Part shown: one piece after another, positions 1-5,576 of the stretch
Numbering within the stretch: position 1 is the stretch's first letter
How the letters are laid out: each line of letters opens with the position of its first letter
DNA from: Bacteroidales bacterium
Lineage (GTDB): Bacteria; Bacteroidota; Bacteroidia; Bacteroidales; VadinHA17
Assembly: GCA_027451265.1 (NCBI GenBank)
Contig: DAIDJT010000159.1
Coordinates: 1-6,161, forward strand
Direction: 5' to 3'
Length of the DNA: 6,161 nucleotides
Made by a program: the position numbers and the translations under genes
The notes under the pieces: model-generated
Databases searched by the model: none
Seen by the model: only the letters and a program-made list of their open reading frames with translations
What the model was told of the DNA's origin: nothing

Positions 1-82
1 ATTTGATAGCATTGAGTGGATTGATTAATCTTACTGAATCTGATAATTGTTTATAAAGTCCAACGCATTTAAATCTGTATTT

Positions 83-553
83 ATGAAAAAACTTGAATTG
101 ATCCTCATTTCCGGCGCTGCAGTCGGAATCCTGCTGGCACTCCTCAATGTCCCATATCAAACTGCTTTCTCATCACTGTTCCTGATTGCCCTGGGCATAA
201 TCTATCTCTACCTCGGGTTTGCTCTTTTTAATGATATTCCATTTAGTAAAATCTTTAAATCAGAATCATACAGGGGAATCGGATCTTGGAGAATCGCCAT
301 AGCAATCGGAACCGGACTGGGACTGTCACAACTTACAACCGGTTTCATGCTAGCCCTTGGCAATTACCCGATGACAAGGTCCTTCCTTAGCGTTGGCCTT
401 GTAATGACTGCATTGATGCTGCTTCTCACCCTCATCAGAAACACGAAGGAGAAACACCAATTCTACAGGAACATCGCCCTCAGATGCGCGGTGTTTATAA
501 TAATAGGCGCTATATTTCTGATAATAAATGGGCAACAAGTGCAGACAACCTGA
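83..553 (+). CDS. Small multi-pass membrane protein of unknown function
   Basis: I do not recognise a characterised family. The 156-residue product is mostly hydrophobic, with helices predicted by eye near residues 5-22, 29-50, 71-93, 98-118 and 132-149, so it should be an inner-membrane protein with four or five passes. Charged stretches fall at about 55-70 (KIFKSESYRGIGSWR) and 119-130 (RNTKEKHQFYR), which look like cytoplasmic loops. I chose the ATG at 83 (MKKLELILIS). An in-frame TTG at 47 would add 12 residues, but these lack any membrane or signal character, while the MKK start leads directly into the first helix. No Shine-Dalgarno sequence is visible, as is usual in Bacteroidota. The next gene follows after 3 bp, so the two are probably co-transcribed and may work together. 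The reading frame is secure; the function is unknown. Confidence 0.8.
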   Translation: MKKLELILISGAAVGILLALLNVPYQTAFSSLFLIALGIIYLYLGFALFNDIPFSKIFKSESYRGIGSWRIAIAIGTGLGLSQLTTGFMLALGNYPMTRSFLSVGLVMTALMLLLTLIRNTKEKHQFYRNIALRCAVFIIIGAIFLIINGQQVQTT

Positions 554-556
554 ATC

Positions 557-760
557 ATGAAAACAAAACTCCTTCGATTCGTCCTGGTGTCTGTTACAAT
601 GACAGTCCTGGGCTTCCTGGTTTTTACACTGTTTGATTTGTTCGAGGGGACGGCTCGCCAAAATGCCCGCGAAAACCTGCGGATCCCGGCAATCGTGGGG
701 GTGATGACTGCTACCTTCATGGTCTTCTTTACAAAATTCTTCCCGGATAAAAAAAGCTGA
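557..760 (+). CDS. Small two-helix membrane protein of unknown function
   Basis: This 67-residue product has two hydrophobic segments, at about residues 8-29 and 45-62. They are separated by a polar stretch (EGTARQNARENLRIP), and the protein ends in a short charged tail (PDKKS). It should span the inner membrane twice with both ends on the same side; the basic N-terminus (MKTKLLR) and tail suggest the cytoplasm. The ATG lies 3 bp after the stop of the preceding membrane-protein gene, which supports translation as a pair. Reverse-strand reading frames over the same DNA give cysteine- and histidine-rich, non-membrane proteins and are best seen as shadows. I do not recognise the family and cannot assign a role. 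The case for a real gene rests on the tight spacing, the clean two-helix pattern and the phase with its neighbour. Confidence 0.7.
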   Translation: MKTKLLRFVLVSVTMTVLGFLVFTLFDLFEGTARQNARENLRIPAIVGVMTATFMVFFTKFFPDKKS

Positions 761-791
761 TGCCTGCCTGATCTTCAACATAGCTGCATCC

Positions 792-822
792 TTGCCATCA
801 TACAGGGATTTTTATAACTTAG
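792..822 (+). promoter_or_regulatory. Probable Bacteroidota promoter for the first PH-like gene
   Basis: A TTG at 792-794 (-33-like) is followed by a 20-nt spacer and TAACTTAG at 815-822. The latter matches five of the six fixed positions of the Bacteroidota -7 consensus TAnnTTTG. The box ends 24 nt before the ATG at 847, the same distance as in the stronger promoter before the gene at 5577. It lies in the 86-bp gap between the two membrane-protein genes and the first PH-like gene, suggesting a new transcript begins here. It was found by eye only. Confidence 0.5.
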
Positions 823-846
823 CGCTGCAACAAATCAAATCCCCCG

Positions 847-1257
847 ATGAATCAACTGGTGATTCGCGACAAGGCCCAGGAATACATATTCCGCTTCCTG
901 GGAGGCCTGACACTGCTCGGAGTCGGAATTCAACTTTTTACACACAGTCCCAAAACCGGTGTCTTCTGGATACTGGTCGTTACGTTTATCCTTGCCGCAT
1001 TACTCTTCTTCACCCTGATCTTCGGCGCCATTATCAACCGGCTCACGGCTGACCATGGCATACTGACAATCAGATGGAACACAAAAATCTTCAAAAAACA
1101 TCTCCATATTGACCAGATCGCAGGGATTACTGAGGATAACCGGTATATATGCATAACCATGAAAGACGGCCGGATCATCCGCCTGTACGTAAAACTCATG
1201 GACGCCGACAAACGGAGGGCCGCACGCAAATTCCTTAAGGAGAGTACCGGATTCTAA
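847..1257 (+). CDS. Small membrane protein with PH-like C-terminal domain (paralog A)
   Basis: The 136-residue product has two membrane helices (about 15-33 and 39-63) and a soluble, basic C-terminal half (64-136). That half alternates short hydrophobic strands and turns and ends in a charged helix (RRAARKFLKE), a pattern resembling bacterial PH-like domains of small membrane proteins. The family call is a judgement from pattern, not a search. Both termini should be cytoplasmic. It is a tandem paralog of the gene at 1407: the two align end to end without gaps, with about 54 of 136 residues identical by hand count. The strongest blocks are NRLTxDxGxLTIRWxTK (64-80) and RKFLKExTGF (127-136). 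It has its own likely promoter and is separated from its paralog by 149 bp. Function is unknown; a role in membrane association or as an accessory to an envelope complex is a guess. Confidence 0.8.
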   Translation: MNQLVIRDKAQEYIFRFLGGLTLLGVGIQLFTHSPKTGVFWILVVTFILAALLFFTLIFGAIINRLTADHGILTIRWNTKIFKKHLHIDQIAGITEDNRYICITMKDGRIIRLYVKLMDADKRRAARKFLKESTGF

Positions 1258-1315
1258 AACCCGCTCAACTGCCCACTCCTGGCAACGACCTCACGCAAGA
1301 CGGACACATCTTGCC

Positions 1316-1366
1316 ACTGGCTGATTTCATTGACCTAATGGACTCCAAATCACTCTGTCAGCCAGT
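1316..1366. repeat. Nine-bp perfect inverted repeat between the PH-like paralogs
   Basis: ACTGGCTGA at 1316-1324 is matched exactly by TCAGCCAGT at 1358-1366, leaving a 33-nt loop. The right arm lies just upstream of a possible -7 box at 1380-1387, about where a -33 element would be. It could be an operator or the base of an RNA hairpin. The loop is long and no clean T-run follows, so it does not look like a standard terminator. A chance match is possible. Confidence 0.4.
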
Positions 1367-1379
1367 CAACAGAATTTTC

Positions 1380-1387
1380 TATCTTTA
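1380..1387 (+). promoter_or_regulatory. Possible -7 box for the paralog B / receptor operon
   Basis: TATCTTTA matches five of six fixed positions of the Bacteroidota -7 consensus TAnnTTTG and ends 19 nt before the ATG at 1407. No TTG lies at the right distance upstream: positions 1357-1359 read GTC, and the nearest approximation is CTG at 1355-1357 with a 22-nt spacer. If used, it would drive paralog B, the receptor and the lipoprotein, perhaps with help from an activator. Weak on its own. Confidence 0.3.
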
Positions 1388-1406
1388 CAATAATAAATCT
1401 CCTGTC

Positions 1407-1817
1407 ATGAAACAACTCGTACTCCGGAATTCGCTTTATGAAAAGGTCTACAGATCACTGGGGATCGTCTGCATTGTCATGGTTATTGTCATTATCCTGA
1501 CCGGCAACAGAACCGAATGGCCATTCTGGGTCCAGATATTTGCCCTGCTTCTACTTGGCCTGGCATTCCTGAGCCTCAACTTCGGCACACTGGTCAACAG
1601 ACTCACTGTCGATAAGGGAATGCTTACAATACGATGGTATACAAAACCCATGAGAATAACCATCCCGATTCATGAGATTGATGAGATCCTGGCGGACGAA
1701 AACTTTGTCAGGATTGTCATGAAGACAGGAAACACCTACCGCCTCCCGACCGGTATGCTCGAGTTCGATGAGAAAAGGGCCGTCCGGAAATTCCTCAAAG
1801 AGACCACAGGCTTCTGA
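1407..1817 (+). CDS. Small membrane protein with PH-like C-terminal domain (paralog B)
   Basis: This is a second 136-residue copy of the protein encoded at 847, with the same architecture. Two helices lie at about 17-32 and 40-60, followed by a soluble domain carrying NRLTVDKGMLTIRWYTK (64-80) and RAVRKFLKETTGF (124-136). I chose the ATG at 1407 because it gives exactly the length and first residues of its paralog (MKQLVLR versus MNQLVIR). A TTG at 1311 would add 32 residues with no counterpart in the paralog and would begin inside the inverted repeat. The first helices have diverged most and the domain edges least. The gene ends in tandem stops (TGA then in-frame TAA), and the receptor gene starts 5 bp after the first stop, so it is almost certainly the first gene of the receptor operon. 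Function is unknown. Confidence 0.82.
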   Translation: MKQLVLRNSLYEKVYRSLGIVCIVMVIVIILTGNRTEWPFWVQIFALLLLGLAFLSLNFGTLVNRLTVDKGMLTIRWYTKPMRITIPIHEIDEILADENFVRIVMKTGNTYRLPTGMLEFDEKRAVRKFLKETTGF

Positions 1818-1822
1818 TAACC

Positions 1823-4348
1823 ATGCGCATTTTTCCCCGTATTATTACAGCACTTGCTTTTCTTGCCCTGCCATATGCAGCAGCAAGAAGCTCTTCCGCC
1901 CTGCCTTCCCCTCCGCAGAGAACCTCCGCGGCAACTTCATCACCGGTCAGCCGCACAGCCGCAACAACGCAGGCAGCAGCCACAAGGGTCACCGTCAGCG
2001 GCTTCGTCACCGACGCGGGCAGCGGCGAACGGATGATCGACGCCACCGTCTATGAAAGAGCCTCCTTCGCCGGCACCACAACCAACAGCTACGGTTTCTA
2101 CAGCCTGCCACTCCCTGCCGGAAAGGCTGAACTGATCGTATCCTACCTTGGCTACAACCCTGACACTGTCATAGTGCAACTCTCCCGTGACACGGTTATC
2201 AACTTCAGCCTCGTAATGGCATCAAGCGAAATTGACGCGGTGACAATTACGGCCTCCGGCCGAAGGGCAAAAATCGAAAGCACCCAGATGAGCATGATAG
2301 ACGTCCCGGTGGAGAAGTTCCTCAAGCTGCCTGTCATCTTCGGCGAGGCCGATGTGCTGAAGGTGATACAGCTGCTCCCTGGAGTGCAGTCGGGAACCGA
2401 AGGATCCTCAGGCATCTACGTCCGCGGCGGCGGCCCTGACCAGAACCTGTTCCTCCTCGACGGGGTGCCGGTATACAATGCCAACCACCTATTCGGATTC
2501 ATGTCGGTGTTCAATCCCGATGCCGTCAAATCAGTCCAGCTATACAAGGGCGGATTCCCAGCCCGGTTCGGCGAACGCCTTTCATCAGTGGTTGACATAC
2601 ACATGAAGGAGGGCAATGAGAAGGAGTTACATGGCAATGTCGCCGTCGGGGTGATATCTTCCAAACTGTCACTGGAGGGGCCGATAATAAAAGACAAGAC
2701 TTCATTTGTGATCTCCGGTCGCCGTACATACTATGATGTCCTTGCCCAGCCGTTTATCATGAAATTCAACGAGAACCAGAATGACAAGACAAACGCAGGT
2801 TATTATTTCTACGATCTCAATGCCAAGATCAACCACAAGTTTTCGGAGAAGAGCAGGCTCTACCTGAGCTCCTACTTCGGCCGCGACAGGGCGTACATGA
2901 GAAACACCAGCACATCAAATTACCAGGATGGGGACGGCGAAAAAAGGATGGAGTATAAAGATGGCTTCGGCCTTGGATGGGGTAACTTCATCACTGCCCT
3001 CAGGTGGAATTATCTGATTACCAATAAGCTGTTCAGCAACACCACCCTTACCTACAGCAAATACGATTTCGATGTGACAATTGAATCGTCTGTTGAGGAG
3101 CTCAACACAAATGCAAAAGCGGTGGATTACTTCAAGTATTTCTCCGGGATTGAGGATGTGGGGGCAAAGATTGATTTCGACTACTACCTGTCGCCAAAAC
3201 ATTCGGTGAAGTTCGGCACCGGTTACACATTCCATCATTTCAAGCCTGGCGTCACCACTTTCAGGTTTAATTCGGGCATGATTGGCGAACCAGGGCTTGA
3301 TACCATTGTGGGAGACATGAAGGTGAGAGCCAGTGAGTTCATCATGTATGCCGAGGACAACATAGACCTCACCCCGAAGCTGAAGATGAATGCGGGCGTG
3401 CGCCTGTCTCTATTCAACGTTCAGGACACTAGCTATTTTGTTTTCCAGCCGCGGCTCTCACTCCGGTACATGGCCACCGAAGACCTGTCGTTCAAGCTGT
3501 CATACAGCAAGATGGGCCAGTTTGTACACCTGCTTACCACCTCAGCCATCAGCCTTCCGACTGACCTCTGGCTGCCTGTTACAAAGCGATATGAGCCACC
3601 TGTCTCGCACCAGGTGGCACTGGGATCAGGATTCCTTATTCCGGGAGACCTTGAAGTGACGGTGGAAGCATTCTACAAGACAATGAATAACCTTATTGAG
3701 TACAAGGAGGGTGCTTTCTTCGGAGGCACTGGCGCGGGATGGGAGTCGAAGGTGGAGAAGGGCAGGGGATGGGCCTACGGGTCAGAGGTCATGGTGGAGA
3801 AGAACTACGGAAAGCTGACGGGATGGATAGGATATACACTCTCATGGACCCAGCGTAAATTCGCGAATCTGAACTACGGGAACACTTTCCCGGCGAAGTA
3901 TGACCGAAGGCATGATGTAAGCCTCGCACTGACATATAAGTTCAGTGACAGGGTTGATGGCGGACTGGTATGGGTGTACGGTACCGGGAACGCTGCCACG
4001 CTGGGCGCTTCGCAGTACCCTGGAGGGGATATCTTTGGAAATAATTCCGGGTATAATATGATAACTGATTTTCCCGGGCGCAACAACTATCGCCTGCCCT
4101 CTTACCACAGGCTTGACCTGGGTGTGAACCTTCACAAACAGAAGAAACACGGATTGCGCACATGGAGCTTCTCGGTGTACAATGCCTACAACCGGCTTAA
4201 CCCGTTCTTTGTCTACTGGGGCGAAAAATTGGTGGCGGAACCCGACCCGGACTATCCGGGAGGGATGATCTACTACAGCAAGCCTGAGCTTAGAAAGGTG
4301 ACTGTCTTCCCGATGATTCCGTCGGTATCATATTCATTCAAGTTCTGA
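1823..4348 (+). CDS. TonB-dependent outer-membrane receptor with carboxypeptidase-regulatory-like domain
   Basis: This 841-residue protein is an energy-gated outer-membrane channel driven by the TonB complex. A signal peptide covers about residues 1-22 (basic MRIFPR, hydrophobic core, AAA). An unusual Ser/Ala/Thr/Pro-rich linker follows to about 55. Residues 56-133 form a carboxypeptidase-regulatory-like beta domain (VSGFVTDAGSGERMIDATV, then NSYGFYSLPLPAG and SYLGY). EIDAVTITASG (136-146) sits where a TonB box is expected. The plug spans about 150-265 and has the hallmark YVRGGGPDQNLFLLDGVPVY (199-218) and YKGGFPARFG (241-250). The remaining roughly 570 residues are barrel, ending in SVSYSFKF with the terminal Phe typical of BAM-assembled proteins. 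It is shorter than SusC-type glycan transporters (about 1000 residues), and the next gene is DUF4249 rather than SusD. The substrate is unknown. The frame is complete and undamaged. Confidence 0.95.
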   Translation: MRIFPRIITALAFLALPYAAARSSSALPSPPQRTSAATSSPVSRTAATTQAAATRVTVSGFVTDAGSGERMIDATVYERASFAGTTTNSYGFYSLPLPAGKAELIVSYLGYNPDTVIVQLSRDTVINFSLVMASSEIDAVTITASGRRAKIESTQMSMIDVPVEKFLKLPVIFGEADVLKVIQLLPGVQSGTEGSSGIYVRGGGPDQNLFLLDGVPVYNANHLFGFMSVFNPDAVKSVQLYKGGFPARFGERLSSVVDIHMKEGNEKELHGNVAVGVISSKLSLEGPIIKDKTSFVISGRRTYYDVLAQPFIMKFNENQNDKTNAGYYFYDLNAKINHKFSEKSRLYLSSYFGRDRAYMRNTSTSNYQDGDGEKRMEYKDGFGLGWGNFITALRWNYLITNKLFSNTTLTYSKYDFDVTIESSVEELNTNAKAVDYFKYFSGIEDVGAKIDFDYYLSPKHSVKFGTGYTFHHFKPGVTTFRFNSGMIGEPGLDTIVGDMKVRASEFIMYAEDNIDLTPKLKMNAGVRLSLFNVQDTSYFVFQPRLSLRYMATEDLSFKLSYSKMGQFVHLLTTSAISLPTDLWLPVTKRYEPPVSHQVALGSGFLIPGDLEVTVEAFYKTMNNLIEYKEGAFFGGTGAGWESKVEKGRGWAYGSEVMVEKNYGKLTGWIGYTLSWTQRKFANLNYGNTFPAKYDRRHDVSLALTYKFSDRVDGGLVWVYGTGNAATLGASQYPGGDIFGNNSGYNMITDFPGRNNYRLPSYHRLDLGVNLHKQKKHGLRTWSFSVYNAYNRLNPFFVYWGEKLVAEPDPDYPGGMIYYSKPELRKVTVFPMIPSVSYSFKF

Positions 4349-4353
4349 CAGCC

Positions 4354-5457
4354 ATGAAGATCACAAGGAAATTAATCGCTATGACAGCCCTGAAGATCCA
4401 GAGGATAACAGCTCCCCTGACTTCCGTGAAAAACACGGTGAAAACAGCCTCCATGGCTGCCGTCGTGTCAATAATTCTGATAAATGCCGGTTGCGAGAGG
4501 GTGATTGACTATAAGGGTCCTGAAACCGAGCCAAAGGCAGTCATTTACGCCCTCCTTGAACCGGACAGGTTCATTTCGGTGACTGTATCGGAAAGTCATT
4601 CTGTGTTCCAGACGCCATGGCAGCCAAGGCAGATCAAGGATGCCACAGTGCGGGTGTTCCGCGACGGAGAACTCCTGGAGACTCTTCCATACACAGGCAC
4701 TGAACCGGCTGATGAGAACGTTCCTGTCAGTCCCTACTCGCCTTACTCCTCTGCGACAAATAAACCGGAATACGGTCATACCTACCGTATTGAAGTAATG
4801 ATTCCGGGATACCGTGCGGCTTACGGAGAGACAAGTCTGCCTGACCCGGTGGATGTGGAGGTGGCTGACACCATCTACAGTGATATCGGTTACGGCAATA
4901 AGCAGCTGACCGTGAAACTGCGCTTCCGCGATCCGGCTGACGAAAAAAACTACTACAGGTTTACGGCGCCGGCAACAACGGGGCACTACTATGGTGACCT
5001 GAGCCAGCCGTATGATCCCGGACAGAAGGTTTATATCCGGAACATTGAACTCAACTACGGCGCCAAGAGCGATCCGATCATTTCACCAATGCAGGAGGAT
5101 GACATCTTTGAGATCTACCCTCAGAATACGTATTATGTCTTCACTGATGAGCTGATACCTGGAAAGGAATATACTCTCAACCTCAAGTACACCGGAATGT
5201 ATTTTAATACTGAGCATTACGAGTTCCTCCGTGCATTCTTCAGGCTAAACTCCATAACCAGAGATCTGTACCTGTACCTGCAGTCATATTCGGTTCATGG
5301 CCAGACACAGGACAATCCGCTTGCCGAACCGGTGCCTGTTTATACCAATGTGACCAACGGAATCGGGATTGTGGGAGCCATGTCATTCGCACAGGATTCC
5401 CTGAAGATAGGAGAGTACCCGGTTGATGGGGTGCAGTATGAGATGCAGCTTTATTGA
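4354..5457 (+). CDS. DUF4249 family lipoprotein, partner of the TonB-dependent receptor
   Basis: The 367-residue product fits DUF4249, a Bacteroidota family commonly encoded directly after TonB-dependent receptors; its molecular role is not established to my knowledge. Family-like stretches include PKAVIYALLEPDRFISVTVS (60-79), an immunoglobulin-like N-terminal part with RIEVMIPGY (145-153), KLRFRDPADEKNYYRF (188-203), FFRLNSITRDLYLYLQSY (295-312) and the C-terminal hallmark NPLAEPVPVYTNVTNGIGIV (321-340). A hydrophobic segment (34-46) ends in INAGC with Cys47, a likely lipidation site, so the mature protein should be anchored in the outer membrane. From the ATG at 4354 the signal peptide would be 46 residues, unusually long, with a K/R/T-rich N-region. 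A GTG at 4426 would give a standard 22-residue one. Five bp from the receptor stop supports one operon. The family call is firm; the exact start is not. Confidence 0.88.
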   Translation: MKITRKLIAMTALKIQRITAPLTSVKNTVKTASMAAVVSIILINAGCERVIDYKGPETEPKAVIYALLEPDRFISVTVSESHSVFQTPWQPRQIKDATVRVFRDGELLETLPYTGTEPADENVPVSPYSPYSSATNKPEYGHTYRIEVMIPGYRAAYGETSLPDPVDVEVADTIYSDIGYGNKQLTVKLRFRDPADEKNYYRFTAPATTGHYYGDLSQPYDPGQKVYIRNIELNYGAKSDPIISPMQEDDIFEIYPQNTYYVFTDELIPGKEYTLNLKYTGMYFNTEHYEFLRAFFRLNSITRDLYLYLQSYSVHGQTQDNPLAEPVPVYTNVTNGIGIVGAMSFAQDSLKIGEYPVDGVQYEMQLY

Positions 5458-5521
5458 CCCTAGGGGATAAGACTTTTCAGGCATCCTCCGGGACCGGCCC
5501 CCAAAAAAATCTTACTTTTTC

Positions 5522-5552
5522 TTGCATGGATTAAAAACATTGTTTAACTTTG
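5522..5552 (+). promoter_or_regulatory. Strong Bacteroidota promoter for the gene at 5577
   Basis: TTG at 5522-5524, a 20-nt spacer, and TAACTTTG at 5545-5552 give a perfect match to the Bacteroidota -7 consensus TAnnTTTG with a good -33 element. The -7 box ends 24 nt before the ATG. A T-rich stretch (5513-5520) lies just upstream. The -7 box overlaps nested inverted repeats, so the promoter is probably repressed by a DNA-binding protein. It begins a unit separate from the receptor operon. Confidence 0.7.
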
Positions 5553-5571
5553 TAGCGCAAAGTACTACAAA
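5547..5571. promoter_or_regulatory. Putative operator: two overlapping inverted repeats over the -7 box
   Basis: Two perfect inverted repeats overlap. ACTTTG (5547-5552) pairs with CAAAGT (5558-5563) across 5 nt, and TTTGTAG (5549-5555) pairs with CTACAAA (5565-5571) across 9 nt. A third palindrome, AGTACT, lies at 5561-5566. They cover most of the -7 box and the expected transcription start, where a bound dimer would block RNA polymerase. The regulator is not in the window; it may be encoded downstream. A transcript hairpin is the alternative reading, but the ACTTTG arm lies upstream of the likely start site. Confidence 0.5.
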
Positions 5572-5576
5572 ATACA

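Noticed and set aside
1..56. Possible tail of an upstream gene: one + frame reads FDSIEWID then stops at 26-28, and another reads LIALSGLINLTESDNCL then stops at 54-56.
   Set aside because: Both are short and plausible, and nothing chooses between them or against non-coding DNA.
47..77. TTG (47-49), 20-nt spacer and TAAATCTG (70-77) resemble a promoter for the first gene.
   Set aside because: The box ends only 5 nt before the ATG at 83, so transcription would begin at or inside the start codon. The gene is more likely read from upstream or from a promoter outside the window.
350..781. Reverse-strand open frames over the two small membrane-protein genes.
   Set aside because: Their products are rich in Cys, His and Arg with no domain pattern, and the + strand frames have clean membrane helices and tight spacing.
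1311..1406. N-terminal extension of paralog B from a TTG at 1311.
   Set aside because: The ATG at 1407 gives the same length and N-terminus as paralog A, and the extension overlaps the inverted repeat and the -7-like box.
1768..2055. Alternative + frames and a reverse frame over the start of the receptor gene.
   Set aside because: They arise from the GC-rich, low-complexity linker region; the receptor frame has the signal peptide and domain motifs.
3842..4163. Three overlapping reverse-strand frames over the receptor barrel.
   Set aside because: They lie antisense to well-conserved barrel sequence and show no recognisable features.
5458..5520. Terminator after the DUF4249 gene: CCCTAGGG palindrome (5458-5465) and a weak stem GGGGAT (5463-5468) with ATCCTC (5483-5488).
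   Set aside because: The stem has a wobble pair and a 14-nt loop and is followed by C and A runs, not T on the + strand. Termination probably occurs here, but no intrinsic signal is convincing.
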